Notes: generated by a model from the letters alone, not told the origin. DNA of 64,000 bases from Shimia_B sp038528385 (GCA_038528385.1 JBCBET010000001.1:62001-126000), one strand, 5' to 3'; positions 1-8,512 are shown, counted from the first letter of the stretch. Made by a program: numbers and translations.

Positions 1-75
1 GTCGGCGGGACCGGCATTGTCCCGCGGTTTCGTCCATTTCAGGCGCATGCCGACCTTGAAATACTGCTCAATCAC
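1..75 (-). CDS. 5' end of an unidentified protein (runs off the left edge)
   Basis: An open frame on the minus strand starts at a GTG (73-75) and runs without a stop to the window edge. Its product would begin (M)IEQYFKVGMRLKW. A GAGAGGA ribosome binding site lies 8 bases upstream of the GTG, which is the main support. It is divergent from the ABC transporter that starts at 265. Only 25 codons are visible and I do not recognise the family. Confidence 0.45.
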   Translation of the reverse strand, partial: MIEQYFKVGMRLKWTKPRDNAGPAD

Positions 76-264
76 AAGGCGTTCCTCTCGCTTGCTTTCA
101 ACGCGAGAGTGCGAAGTCAAACGGGGCGGGTCAAGGTATCGCGGGAGGCCGCCCAAAAATCGGGCTGACGCGCAAATGAGGGGCACATTCTGGTTCCGCT
201 GCCCTTGATCCCCCTGCCGATTGCCGCCTTACTCGTCCGAGGTTCGAACCCAGGGGAGATAACG

Positions 265-1275
265 ATGCTCAAACAGCTCTTCACCGCCGCCACGCTCGTG
301 GCCGGCACCGCCGCCCAGGCCGGCGGTCACGCCACCGAGATGAATTTCGCGCTCGACTGGAAATTCGAGGGGCCCTCCGCGCCCTATTTCAAGGCCATCG
401 ACGAGGGCTTCTTCGAGGAGGCTGGCCTCGCCGTGGAGATCTCCGCGGGCCAGGGCTCGCTCGACGCGATCCCGAAGGTCGCCACCGGCGCCTTCCCCAT
501 CGGCTTTGCCGATATCAACTCGCTCATCAAGTTCCTCGATCAGAACCCCGGCGCGCCGGTCACCGCGGTCATGATGGTCTATGACAAGCCGCCCTTCGCC
601 GTCGTCGGCCGCAGGTCGCTCGGCGTGGAGGAGCCCAAGGACCTCGAGGGCCGCGTCCTCGGTGCACCGCCGCCCGACGGTGCCTGGGCGCAGTTCCCGG
701 CCTTCGCGTCCGCCAACGGCCTCGACGTCGATGCGATCACGGTGGAGCCGGTGGGCTTCCCCACGAGGGAGCCCATGCTCGCCGAGGGCAATGTCGCCGC
801 GATCACCGGCTTCTCTTTCTCGAGCTACCTCAACCTCGTGCGCCTCGGCGTGCCGGAGGAGGACATCTCCACCATCCTCATGGCGGATTACGGCCTCGAC
901 CTCTACGGCAACGCGATCATCGTGAATACGGAGTTCGCGGCCGAAAACGGCGAGCTGGTCACCGGCTTCCTCGGCGCGGTCGCCAAGGGCTGGGCCGCGG
1001 CCATCGCGGATCCGGAGGCCGCCGTGGCGAGCCTCATCGAGCGGAACCCGGCCGCGGACGCAGCCCTCGAGACGCGGCGCCTGCAGCTCTCCATCGATGC
1101 CAACGTGGCCACGGACTATGCCATGGAGAACGGCATGGGCGGGATCGACGCGGCGCGCTTCGCCTCCGCCATCGAGCAGATCAAGGAGACCTACGAGTTC
1201 CAGAACGATCCCACGCCGGAGCTCTATTTCGACGCCTCCTTCCTGCCCGACGCCTCCATGCGGATGCTGAAATAG
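265..1275 (+). CDS. ABC transporter substrate-binding protein, NMT1/THI5-like
   Basis: Periplasmic ligand-binding component of a NitT/TauT-type importer. The start at 265 is preceded by a GGGGAG ribosome binding site and gives a hydrophobic signal peptide (MLKQLFTAATLVAGTAAQA) followed by the typical start of the mature domain (MNFALDWKFEGPSAPYFKA). The pattern of a DW motif, then a partner region reading KAIDEGFFEEAGLAVEI, is that of the NMT1/THI5 superfamily, whose members bind thiamine-pyrimidine-like, riboflavin-like or sulfonate ligands. About 336 residues, normal for the family. It is followed by a hairpin repeat and then the ATPase and permease genes, so the three form one transporter. 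I see no TPP-riboswitch consensus upstream, so the ligand is unknown. Confidence 0.85.
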   Translation: MLKQLFTAATLVAGTAAQAGGHATEMNFALDWKFEGPSAPYFKAIDEGFFEEAGLAVEISAGQGSLDAIPKVATGAFPIGFADINSLIKFLDQNPGAPVTAVMMVYDKPPFAVVGRRSLGVEEPKDLEGRVLGAPPPDGAWAQFPAFASANGLDVDAITVEPVGFPTREPMLAEGNVAAITGFSFSSYLNLVRLGVPEEDISTILMADYGLDLYGNAIIVNTEFAAENGELVTGFLGAVAKGWAAAIADPEAAVASLIERNPAADAALETRRLQLSIDANVATDYAMENGMGGIDAARFASAIEQIKETYEFQNDPTPELYFDASFLPDASMRMLK

Positions 1276-1291
1276 GCCGCGACGCTGACGC

Positions 1292-1378
1292 AAGAAACAC
1301 ACGTCCCGGGCTTGACCCGGGACCTCTGCCTCTGTGCTTGATGATGTGGAGGCCCCGGGTCAGGCCCGGGGCGTGATG
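1292..1378. repeat. GC-rich double-hairpin intergenic repeat, copy A
   Basis: Two perfect inverted repeats lie between the substrate-binding-protein gene and the ATPase gene. One is GTCCCGGG-cttga-CCCGGGAC (1303-1323) and the other is GCCCCGGG-tcagg-CCCGGGGC (1352-1372). The whole unit, including the AGAAACACACG prefix, recurs at 5230-5310. It lies within the transporter operon, 3' of the binding-protein stop codon, so an RNA-stabilising or attenuating hairpin is plausible. Confidence 0.8.
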
Positions 1379-1395
1379 CACCGGAGGCGACCACC

Positions 1396-2238
1396 ATGCC
1401 GAACCTCATCGAGATCAAGGGCGTCACCCACGCCTACCAGACGAAGGCAGGCCCCCTGCCCGTCCTCGATCGTCTCGACATCGCCGTGCCCGAGGGCGCG
1501 TTCTGTGCGGTCGTGGGCCCGTCTGGCTGCGGGAAATCCACGCTCACGCGCCTCGTCGCAGGGCTCATGAAACCCGACGAGGGCGAGGTCTGGCTCCATG
1601 GAGAGCGGGTGACGTCGCCCCGCTCTACCGTGGGCATGGCGTTCCAGAACCCGGTGTTGCTCGAATGGCGGACCATTCTGGACAACGTGATCCTGCCGCT
1701 CGAGATCGTCCCGAACAAGATGAGCCGCGCCCAGAAAGAGGCCCGCGCGCGGGAACTTCTGGCGCTCGTGGGCCTCACCGGCTTCGAGGATAAACGCCCC
1801 TCCGAGCTGTCGGGTGGCATGCGCCAGCGCGCCTCGCTCTGCCGCGCCATCGTGCACAAGCCCGAAGTGCTCATCATGGACGAGCCTTTTGGGGCCCTCG
1901 ACGCCTTCACCCGCGAGGACCTCTGGCAGACGATGCATAGCTTACGCGCCGAGGAGCCCTTCACCGGCGTCCTCATCACGCACGACCTGCGCGAGTCGAT
2001 CTACCTCGCCGACGAGGTCATCGTCCTCTCCGGCCGCCCCGCCACCACGCAGTTCACCATGGACACGCGCATGGGCGGACGCACCGATATCGACATGCTC
2101 TACACGCCCGAAGCGGGCCAGATGCTCCACGACCTGCGCGAGCAGATCGAGATCGCACAGGGCAGGAAAGACGGGGGGCGCAAAACAGGGCCCGTGGGCA
2201 GACTGGACGCCGCCGTCACCAACGCCGCCGCGGAATAG
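1396..2238 (+). CDS. ABC transporter ATP-binding protein, NitT/TauT type
   Basis: Cytoplasmic ATPase of the importer. Walker A reads GPSGCGKS (residues 41-48), the signature LSGGMRQR and the Walker B LIMDEPFGALD are intact, and an H-loop histidine is present in LITHD. Length is 280 aa; the C-terminal tail beyond the nucleotide-binding domain is about 30 residues. It lies between the substrate-binding protein and the permease, 10 bases upstream of the permease start, and is certainly co-transcribed with it. The ATG at 1396 follows a GGAGGCGACC ribosome binding site. Confidence 0.9.
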   Translation: MPNLIEIKGVTHAYQTKAGPLPVLDRLDIAVPEGAFCAVVGPSGCGKSTLTRLVAGLMKPDEGEVWLHGERVTSPRSTVGMAFQNPVLLEWRTILDNVILPLEIVPNKMSRAQKEARARELLALVGLTGFEDKRPSELSGGMRQRASLCRAIVHKPEVLIMDEPFGALDAFTREDLWQTMHSLRAEEPFTGVLITHDLRESIYLADEVIVLSGRPATTQFTMDTRMGGRTDIDMLYTPEAGQMLHDLREQIEIAQGRKDGGRKTGPVGRLDAAVTNAAAE

Positions 2239-2248
2239 GACCCTCCTG

Positions 2249-3019
2249 ATGAACGATACGCTCAAGCAATGGCTCGTGCCCACCGCCGCCATCGTGATCT
2301 TCCTCGCGCTCTGGGAGCTCCTCGTCTGGGCCAATGGCTGGCCGAATTACAAGATGGCCTCCCCCTCCGACATCGGCCCGGCCTTCGTGAAGTTCTGGCC
2401 GCTCTTCCTCGAATACAGTTGGGACACGCTCTGGCGCACTGTCGTGGGCCTCGTCGTGGCCGTGATCGTGGGAACGGGCATCGGCGTCCTCATGGGCTTT
2501 TCGAAGACCATGCGCGACGCGCTCTATCCGCTGCTGGTGGGCTTCAACGCGGTGCCAAAGGCCACCGTCGTCCCAGTCATCGCGCTCCTCTTCGTGGGCC
2601 AGCACGATTTCAACACCGTGCTCATCGCCTTCATGATCTCGTTCTTTCCCATCGCGGTGGCCGTCTCCATCGGGCTTTCGACGCTCGAGCCCGAATACCG
2701 CGACATCCTGAAATCGCTGGGCGCGTCCAACCTCACCATCTTCTGGAAGATCGCGCTGCCCAAAACGCTGCCGGAGTTCTTCGGCGCGCTCAAGGTGGCG
2801 GTGACGCTGGCCTTCATCGGCACGAACCTCATGGAGATCGTGGAGCCCCATGGCCGCGGCTTGGGCCACCTCTTTGATAGCGGCAAGATCAACGCCGACT
2901 ACCCGCTGATGTTCGCCGTCCTCATCGCACTCGCCGCCCTCGGCATCCTGCTCTTCTACGTGGTGGTCATCCTCGAGAAAGTCTTCGCCGGCTGGGCCGA
3001 ACGCTCCCCCAGCTACTAG
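2249..3019 (+). CDS. ABC transporter permease, NitT/TauT type
   Basis: Inner-membrane subunit of the importer, 256 aa with about six predicted membrane spans. The EAA-like cytoplasmic loop reads EYRDILKSLGASNLTIFWKI, followed by a proline (ALPKTLP), as in BPD_transp_1 permeases. The ATG at 2249 sits just after the ATPase stop. Third gene of the 265-3019 transporter. The closest functional families are ThiX/SsuC/TauC-like permeases; the substrate cannot be assigned from sequence alone. Confidence 0.9.
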   Translation: MNDTLKQWLVPTAAIVIFLALWELLVWANGWPNYKMASPSDIGPAFVKFWPLFLEYSWDTLWRTVVGLVVAVIVGTGIGVLMGFSKTMRDALYPLLVGFNAVPKATVVPVIALLFVGQHDFNTVLIAFMISFFPIAVAVSIGLSTLEPEYRDILKSLGASNLTIFWKIALPKTLPEFFGALKVAVTLAFIGTNLMEIVEPHGRGLGHLFDSGKINADYPLMFAVLIALAALGILLFYVVVILEKVFAGWAERSPSY

Positions 3020-3286
3020 TCAGGAGCAAGGGCGCTTCGAGGTCACATTGCCGAATGCTGCGCCATCAACCAGCGTCGATCCCATGCTGATCATTTCAAG
3101 AACTTGGACTCTCGCGCAGGTGCGCAGATGAACGACTACCAAGGTGTCATTCCGCTTGGGTCTTTGATAGCGGGCTTCGTCCCGCGAAACGATCCCTCCA
3201 AGGTTTCCTCTGCTTCAGTCGCCAGTGGCTTGACCCTTAGTTCCGCCCGCTACCTTCTATGCATGCCTTGAGATTGGAGGTCGCCC

Positions 3287-4669
3287 ATGGCCCTCGACTC
3301 CGCACGACCCTCGAAGTCCCATCCCGTCACCGTGCCCGGCCTCACCTACGAGCCCGGGCTCTGGCAGAGCTACCGCATCGCGCGGCGAAACGTGCTCGAG
3401 CTCATTCCGGAGCGGGTCTACCACGAGCCCGTCCTCACCGGTGGCAGCCGCCCGGGCTGGATCATGCTCACCGATCCCGCCGCTCTCGAGCGGGTCCTGA
3501 AGGACCGCCTCGACGCCTACCCCAAGAACGCGATCCTCAAGCGGCTCATGAGCCCGCGTCAGGGCACCAATCTCATCATCTCGGAGGGCGAGAGCGCCAG
3601 GACGCAGCGCCGCGTCTTCGCCCCCGTCTTCGCCCCGCGCGCGCTCGAGACCGCCACGGGCGTCATGGGCGAGGCCGCGCGCGCCATGCAGGCCCGCCTC
3701 GCCGTGGCCCGCACCGTGGACGCGCCGCTCGATATCTTTCCCGAGATGCAGGCCGCCACCTGCGATATCATCTGCGATCTCGTGCTCTCGGGGCGCGAGG
3801 CGGTGGACCGCGACGCCCTTCGCCGCGCCGTTGATGGCTTCGTGGCCTCCCAGGGGCGCATCTCGCTCTTCGATATTCTCGGCGTGCCGAATGCCATACC
3901 CCGCCCCTACGAGATCACCGATCGCTCCCGCCGCCGGATGGATGCGATGGCCGACGGTGTGATCGCGGCGCGGGTGGCGCGGGGTCCGTCGGACCCGCCT
4001 GACCTGCTCGACCTCATGCTCGCGGGCGACACGAAGACGGGCGAGGCGCTCGATCCGTTGAGCATTCGCAACAATCTCCTGGGCTTTTTGTTCGCGGGGC
4101 ACGAGACGACGGCGCTCGCGCTCACCTGGGCGCTTTATCTGCTGGCCTTCGACCCGGAGGTACAGGCCCGCACACGGGCGGAGGTGCACGCCGCGCTGGG
4201 CGACCGGGACGTGCCCGCCCATGGCGATCTGGCAAACCTCCCCCTGGTGGGCCGCGTCATCGACGAGGCGCTGCGCCTCTACGCGCCGGCGGGGTTCCTC
4301 ACGCGCGTGGCGCTGGAGGATGACGAGCTGGCCGGGCGCCCTGTGCGCGCGGGCATGACGGTGATTCTGCCGATCCACGCCATGCACCGGCACCACGCGC
4401 TCTGGGACGATCCGGACGCCTTCGATCCCGACCGCTTTTTGCCCGCGGCGCACGAGGCGCGGCACCGCTACGCCTACCTGCCCTTCGGCGGGGGGCAGCG
4501 GATCTGCATCGGCGCGGCGCTCGCTCTGCAGGAGGCGAGGATCCTGCTGGCATCGGTGCTGTCGCGCTACCGCGTGGGGCTGCCTGCGGGCTTCGTGCCG
4601 AAGCCTCAGATGTGGTTCACGCTGCGGCCTGCGGGCGGGATGTGGCTCACATTGACGCCGGACCGCTGA
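3287..4669 (+). CDS. cytochrome P450
   Basis: Soluble heme-thiolate monooxygenase of 460 aa. The I-helix oxygen-binding motif AGHETT is at residues 270-275, the K-helix ExxR (EALR) at 327-330, and the heme loop FGGGQRICIG at 400-409 with the cysteine ligand C407. There is no N-terminal membrane anchor, so it is a bacterial class I type that needs a ferredoxin partner; none is adjacent. The first 30 residues are polar. The gene stands alone between the ABC transporter and tRNA-Gly, so its substrate is unknown. Confidence 0.93.
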   Translation: MALDSARPSKSHPVTVPGLTYEPGLWQSYRIARRNVLELIPERVYHEPVLTGGSRPGWIMLTDPAALERVLKDRLDAYPKNAILKRLMSPRQGTNLIISEGESARTQRRVFAPVFAPRALETATGVMGEAARAMQARLAVARTVDAPLDIFPEMQAATCDIICDLVLSGREAVDRDALRRAVDGFVASQGRISLFDILGVPNAIPRPYEITDRSRRRMDAMADGVIAARVARGPSDPPDLLDLMLAGDTKTGEALDPLSIRNNLLGFLFAGHETTALALTWALYLLAFDPEVQARTRAEVHAALGDRDVPAHGDLANLPLVGRVIDEALRLYAPAGFLTRVALEDDELAGRPVRAGMTVILPIHAMHRHHALWDDPDAFDPDRFLPAAHEARHRYAYLPFGGGQRICIGAALALQEARILLASVLSRYRVGLPAGFVPKPQMWFTLRPAGGMWLTLTPDR

Positions 4670-4749
4670 GGCGGCGCAGATCGTTCCAGATGGTGAACGA
4701 AGCCATCGCGTTCGGCGTGCGCGTTAACGCGGCTCAGGCGGCGCGGCGT

Positions 4750-4790
4750 ATGTACAGGCTGTGTACGGCTTGTGTACGGATTGTGACAGG
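4750..4790 (+). repeat. short tandem-like repeats of TGTACGG type
   Basis: Four degenerate copies of a TGTGTACGG-like word follow each other at about 10-11 base intervals (TGTACAGGC, TGTGTACGGCT, TGTGTACGGAT, TGTGACAGG). They lie between the P450 stop and tRNA-Gly. Spacing of one helical turn suggests stacked protein sites or simple slippage. Confidence 0.5.
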
Positions 4791-4815
4791 CTCACGTCCC
4801 GTATCCCCAGACCTG

Positions 4816-4844
4816 TTGACGGCCCCCGGCGCGGGGCGTATCCC
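4816..4844 (+). promoter_or_regulatory. candidate promoter of tRNA-Gly
   Basis: TTGACG (4816-4821), a 17-base spacer, then TATCCC (4839-4844), ending 10 bases before the mature tRNA 5' end. The -35 is good and the -10 is weak. Confidence 0.4.
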
Positions 4845-4854
4845 GCCCGTCAGC

Positions 4855-4928
4855 GCGGGTATGGTGAAAAGGTATCACGCGAGCTTCCCAAGCTTAAGTT
4901 ACGGGTTCGATTCCCGTTACCCGCTCCA
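4855..4928 (+). tRNA. tRNA-Gly (anticodon CCC)
   Basis: The cloverleaf folds by eye. The acceptor GCGGGTA pairs with TACCCGC, the D stem is GTGA/TCAC, the anticodon loop TTCCCAA has CCC at 4887-4889, and the T arm is ACGGG-TTCGATT-CCCGT. The discriminator is T and the 3' CCA is encoded. The outermost anticodon-stem pair is a C-A mismatch. Reads GGG codons. Confidence 0.95.
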
Positions 4929-4929
4929 C

Positions 4930-5220
4930 TCACACCCCTTCGACGATGGTGATGTTGGCGATGCCTGCATCCACGCGGTGGGCCCGCGCAGCTTGGTATT
5001 CCGGCGAGCGGTAGCAGGCCAGCGCCGTTTCCAGATCGGGGAATTCGATGACCACATTGCGCGCGTGGTCCGCGCCTTCGAGCGCCTCGTATCTGCCCCC
5101 GCGGGCGAGGATGTTTGCGCCATACTTCTCAAAGGCTTCTGCCGTGCCCTTCGCGTAAAGCGCGTAGGGTTCGGGGTCCGTCACGGTGACATGGGCGATC
5201 CAGTAGGCCTTGGGCATCAT
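4930..5220 (-). CDS. DUF1330 domain protein
   Basis: Small ferredoxin-fold (dimeric alpha-beta barrel) protein of 96 aa, function unknown. It shows the DUF1330 pattern: AYWIAHVTVTDPEPYALY at the N terminus, the central LARGGRYEALEG, and NVVIEFPDLETALACYRSPEYQ. The start at 5220 (MMPKAYW) is preceded by GGGAGAGA. It ends one base from the tRNA-Gly gene on the opposite strand. Repeat copy B lies upstream, between it and the ABC operon. Confidence 0.85.
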   Translation of the reverse strand: MMPKAYWIAHVTVTDPEPYALYAKGTAEAFEKYGANILARGGRYEALEGADHARNVVIEFPDLETALACYRSPEYQAARAHRVDAGIANITIVEGV

Positions 5221-5229
5221 TCTCTCCCG

Positions 5230-5310
5230 GAGAAACACACGCCCCGGACCTGATCCGGGGCCTCCACCTCCACGGCAGAGGCCCCGGGTCGATGCCCGGG
5301 GCGCGTTGTG
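5230..5310. repeat. GC-rich double-hairpin intergenic repeat, copy B
   Basis: Second copy of the element at 1292-1378, with the same AGAAACACACG prefix and two hairpins: GCCCCGGA-cctga-TCCGGGGC (5241-5261) and GCCCCGGG-tcgatg-CCCGGGGC (5281-5302). Like copy A it sits immediately 3' of a substrate-binding-protein gene, here the last gene of the minus-strand operon. Confidence 0.8.
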
Positions 5311-5311
5311 C

Positions 5312-6298
5312 TTAGTTCAGGGCTGCGTCGGTGATGACCGAGGTCCAGGCCCCCTCGGGTGCCGCGGTGATCACCGGGTCAGACCCCCCAGCGAGGAGCG
5401 TATCCACCGTGCGCTGGTAATCGGCCGGATCGAGCGCACCGTTGGAGCCTGCCGTGAGCTTGGCCACCTCGCCCATCATGCGCAGCTGGTGCTGCTCGGT
5501 CTGGGCACCCGTCTGATCGTAATCGAGCACGATCATCGCGGCGTCCTCCGGGTTGGCCTCGGCCCACTTCCAGCCCTCCATGGAGGCGGCGACGAAGCGG
5601 GTCATCTTGTCAACGAAAGCCGGGTCTTCGAGGTTCTCCTCGAGGACGTACATCCCGTCTTCCAGCGTGGCCACGCCCTGCTCCTCGTAGCGGAAGGTGA
5701 CGAGCTCGTCGGGGCTCACGCCCGCGTCGATCACCTGCCAATACTCGTTGTAGGTCATGGTGGATATGCAATCCGCCTGGCGTTGCAGGAGCGGGTCCAC
5801 GTTGAAGCCCTGCTTGAGCACCGTCACGCCATCCTCACCGCCATCGGTTGGGATGCCTTCCTGGCTCATCCAGCTCAGGAACGGGTACTCGTTGCCGAAG
5901 AACCAAACGCCGATGGTGCGGCCCTTGAAGTCCTGCGGGCCGGTGATGCCGGTGTCCTTCCAGCAGGTGAGCATGAGGCCCGAGCTCTTGAAGGGCTGGG
6001 CGATGTTGACCACCGGAAGCCCCCGCTCCCGCGCGGCGAGCGCCGAGGGCATCCAGTTCAGCATCGCGTCTGCCCCACCGCCTGCGAGGACCTGCGGCGG
6101 CGCGATATCGGGCCCGCCCGGCAGGATCGTCACGTCGAGGTCGGCGGCGTCGTAATAGCCGTTCTCGAGCGCCACGTAGTAGCCCGCGAATTGGGCTTGC
6201 GTGACCCACTGAAGCTGCAAACGCACCTCGTCAGCTGCCATGGCCCCACCGGCCATGAGCGCCAACGCGGACGCAGCGAGCGTTGTCTTGATGTTCAT
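5312..6298 (-). CDS. ABC transporter substrate-binding protein, NMT1/THI5-like
   Basis: Periplasmic binding protein of 328 aa with a clear signal peptide (MNIKTTLAASALALMAGGAMA then ADEVRLQLQW). The mature N terminus LQLQWVTQAQFAGYYVALE and the motif PGGPDIAPPQVLAGGGAD are typical of NMT1/THI5 proteins that bind pyrimidine-like rings (ThiY, RibY and relatives). It is the last gene of the F420/pyrimidine locus, 14 bases after a permease. From context the ligand is probably the pyrimidine- or hydantoin-like compound degraded by the operon enzymes; that is inference. It is a different paralogue from the protein at 265-1275. Confidence 0.88.
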   Translation of the reverse strand: MNIKTTLAASALALMAGGAMAADEVRLQLQWVTQAQFAGYYVALENGYYDAADLDVTILPGGPDIAPPQVLAGGGADAMLNWMPSALAARERGLPVVNIAQPFKSSGLMLTCWKDTGITGPQDFKGRTIGVWFFGNEYPFLSWMSQEGIPTDGGEDGVTVLKQGFNVDPLLQRQADCISTMTYNEYWQVIDAGVSPDELVTFRYEEQGVATLEDGMYVLEENLEDPAFVDKMTRFVAASMEGWKWAEANPEDAAMIVLDYDQTGAQTEQHQLRMMGEVAKLTAGSNGALDPADYQRTVDTLLAGGSDPVITAAPEGAWTSVITDAALN

Positions 6299-6312
6299 GT
6301 TAGTCTCCTCTG

Positions 6313-7158
6313 TCAGGTTCTTTGTGACCGGTGCCAGAACGTCACCCTCTTTTCGATGAGGGCGATGGCCCCGTAGAGCGCGGAACCCGCCATGGCGGCC
6401 ACCGCAATTTCTGCCCAGACGAGGTCGATCGACAAGGAACCGACCCCGGTTGAGATGCGAAAGCCCATCCCACGGGTGGGAGAGCCGAAATATTCAGCAA
6501 CGATGGCCCCGATCAGGGCCAGTGTAGCTGCGATCTTGAGCCCGTTGAAAACAAAGGGAAGTGCCGCGGGAAGGCGCAGCTTGATGAGGCTTTGCGTGTA
6601 GCCCGCGGCATAGGTGCGCATGAGGTCCCGCGCCTGCGCGTCGGTCTCGCGCAGGCCCTGCACCGTGTTCACGAGAATGGGGAAGAAGACCATCACCACG
6701 ACGACCGCCGCCTTCGACTGCCAATCGAAGCCGAACCAGCTCACGAGTATGGGCGCGATCCCCACGATGGGGAGCGCGGCCACGAAGTTCCCGATGGGGA
6801 GAAGGCCGCGCGTGAGGAAGGCAGAGCGGTCGATGGCCACGGCCGTGAGGAAGGCCGCGAGCGCGCCGATGACGTAGCCGCGCAGCGCGCCCTTCAGCAC
6901 CGTCTGCTCGAAATCCTGCCAGAGCAGGTCAGTGGAGGCGGCGAAGGTCTCGGCCACCTGCGTCGGCGCGGGCAGGATCACCGGCGAGACCTCGAAGGCC
7001 CGCACCACCCCTTCCCAGAGGACGAGGATCGTGACGCCGAAAAGGACCGGCACGAGGATGCGCACGGCAAGCGAGGCCCGAAAGCGGCCATTGGCGAGCC
7101 AGATATTGGTGCCCCAGGCCAGGGCCCAGAAAACGAGTGCGCCAATGAACCAGTTCAT
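6313..7158 (-). CDS. ABC transporter permease
   Basis: BPD_transp_1 permease of 281 aa. An N-terminal pair of hydrophobic segments (residues 1-20 and 31-50) precedes the core domain. The EAA loop reads ARDLMRTYAAGYTQSLIKLRLPAALP. It overlaps the preceding permease gene by 4 bases (ATGA, 7155-7158), so the transporter is assembled from two different permease subunits, as in other pyrimidine/hydantoin-linked NMT1 importers. Confidence 0.9.
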   Translation of the reverse strand: MNWFIGALVFWALAWGTNIWLANGRFRASLAVRILVPVLFGVTILVLWEGVVRAFEVSPVILPAPTQVAETFAASTDLLWQDFEQTVLKGALRGYVIGALAAFLTAVAIDRSAFLTRGLLPIGNFVAALPIVGIAPILVSWFGFDWQSKAAVVVVMVFFPILVNTVQGLRETDAQARDLMRTYAAGYTQSLIKLRLPAALPFVFNGLKIAATLALIGAIVAEYFGSPTRGMGFRISTGVGSLSIDLVWAEIAVAAMAGSALYGAIALIEKRVTFWHRSQRT

Positions 7159-8087
7159 GGACGCATCCCCATCCGGCTGAGTGTCACCCGTTGAACCACG
7201 TCAAGCAGCGTCACCAGCACGCCCGCGAGGATCGCGGCGGCAAAGAGCGCGGACCAGATCGCGAGCGGCGTGCCGAACTGATCCCCGATGAGGATGCGCG
7301 CGCCGAGCCCGCTGATCGCGCCTGTGGGCAGCTCGCCCACGATGGTGCCCACCAGTGCGGCCGCGATCCCCACCTTGAGTGAGGTGAAAAGGAACGGCAC
7401 CGAAGACGGCAGGCGGAGCTTGAGGAAGCTCTGCAGCCCCGTGGCGCTATAGGTCTTCAGGAGATCGAGCTGCGAAAGCGACGGCGCGCGCAGCCCCGCC
7501 ACCATCCCCACGAGCACCGGAAAGTAGCATAGGTAGGCGGAGATGATCGCCTTCGGTACGCCGCGCCCGTCAATGCCCACCTGGTTGGACAGGACGATAA
7601 TCATGGGCGCCAGCGCCACGATGGGCACCGTCTGGGAGATGATCGCCCAGGGCAAGAGGCTCATCTGCGCCACGCGGGAATAGACGATGGCGATGGCCCC
7701 CACGATCCCCAGCGTGGTGCCGAGGAGAAAGCCCCAGAGCGTCGAGCGGAGCGTGATCCAGCCGTGATAGAGAAGCGAGCGCCGGGAGAAGGCGCGCCCG
7801 CGTTCGACCATGGCGCCGGTCGTGTTCCAGAGCTCGCCCGCCACCTGCGTGGGCGTCGGCAGCCGCGGACGGTCCAGCGTGTAGCCCGCTGCGATGTGGG
7901 AGGGATTGTCGGCCATGAGCCGCCACACGCTCACCTCGCGGCGTGGCAGCGCGCCCTCGGGGATGACCTCCGCCCCGCCCCGCTCGGCCATGTCGAGCGC
8001 CACGCGGATGTTCATGGGCGCGACAGACGCCCACCAGACGCCGATAATCACCAAGAGCACGGTGAGGACAGGCAGGACCGATCTCAT
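7155..8087 (-). CDS. ABC transporter permease
   Basis: Second permease of the same importer, 310 aa. One N-terminal span is followed by a periplasmic segment of about 100 residues, then the core with its EAA loop (LLKTYSATGLQSFLKLRLPSSVP). I chose the ATG at 8087 because it overlaps the GNAT stop as ATGA; a GTG at 8096 would add three residues. The long insertion before the core (residues about 25-100) is larger than in plain NitT permeases. Confidence 0.88.
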   Translation of the reverse strand: MRSVLPVLTVLLVIIGVWWASVAPMNIRVALDMAERGGAEVIPEGALPRREVSVWRLMADNPSHIAAGYTLDRPRLPTPTQVAGELWNTTGAMVERGRAFSRRSLLYHGWITLRSTLWGFLLGTTLGIVGAIAIVYSRVAQMSLLPWAIISQTVPIVALAPMIIVLSNQVGIDGRGVPKAIISAYLCYFPVLVGMVAGLRAPSLSQLDLLKTYSATGLQSFLKLRLPSSVPFLFTSLKVGIAAALVGTIVGELPTGAISGLGARILIGDQFGTPLAIWSALFAAAILAGVLVTLLDVVQRVTLSRMGMRP

Positions 8088-8512
8088 GCCCGCCACTCCA
8101 TGCGCAGCTCCGGCACGCCGTCGCCACGCCCCTCTTCCTTGCGCTCCACCATGACGAAGCCCTCGCGAAGGTAAAAGCGCTGCGCATCCTTGTTGGGCTC
8201 ATGGGTCCAGAGCTGGATCCAGTCCCGCCCCTCCTTCACGCGGTCCACGAGCGCCTTGCCCGCGCCGCGACCGGGCGTGGCCGTGTAAAGCCCCCCGATG
8301 AGGCATTCATCCTGCTTGAAGGAAAGATATCCCGCCACCGGATCGCCGATGACCCAGAATTCCCGTGCTGGGATGCCCTCGGCCAGGATCTCGGTGAGCT
8401 TCTCCAGCGTCGGCTGCTCCGCGTTCATCCAGTCGAGCCCGCCGAGCCAGCCATGGACGATGGCTGCACAGGCCGGCGCATCCTCCGGTGTGGCGCGCCG
8501 CACCTCACTCAT
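8084..8512 (-). CDS. GNAT-family N-acetyltransferase
   Basis: About 142 aa with the GNAT fold: beta-strand VAGYLSFKQDECLIGGLYT followed by the acetyl-CoA loop PGRGAGKAL, and a C-terminal RFYLREGFVMVER strand. The start at 8512 (MSEVRRATPEDA) overlaps the ATPase gene by 8 bases. It sits inside the transporter part of the operon, with ATGA coupling to the next permease. The substrate is unknown; a role in acetylating an amine from ring cleavage is possible but unsupported. Confidence 0.8.
   Translation of the reverse strand: MSEVRRATPEDAPACAAIVHGWLGGLDWMNAEQPTLEKLTEILAEGIPAREFWVIGDPVAGYLSFKQDECLIGGLYTATPGRGAGKALVDRVKEGRDWIQLWTHEPNKDAQRFYLREGFVMVERKEEGRGDGVPELRMEWRA

Noticed and set aside
236..262. 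GGTTCGAACCC sequence resembling a tRNA T arm
   Set aside because: No acceptor, D or anticodon arm and no CCA on either strand; the word is a short palindrome.
76..264. Possible TPP riboswitch upstream of the NMT1-type transporter
   Set aside because: The CTGAGA and ACCCTTGAACCTGAT type conserved blocks are not present.
229..1302. Long open frame on the minus strand over the substrate-binding-protein gene
   Set aside because: Arg/His/Gly-rich translation typical of the antisense of a GC-rich gene; the plus-strand protein has a signal peptide, ribosome binding site and a recognised family.
4720..4731. CGCGTTAACGCG palindrome after the P450 gene
   Set aside because: Too short for a terminator and without a T run; no partner site seen.
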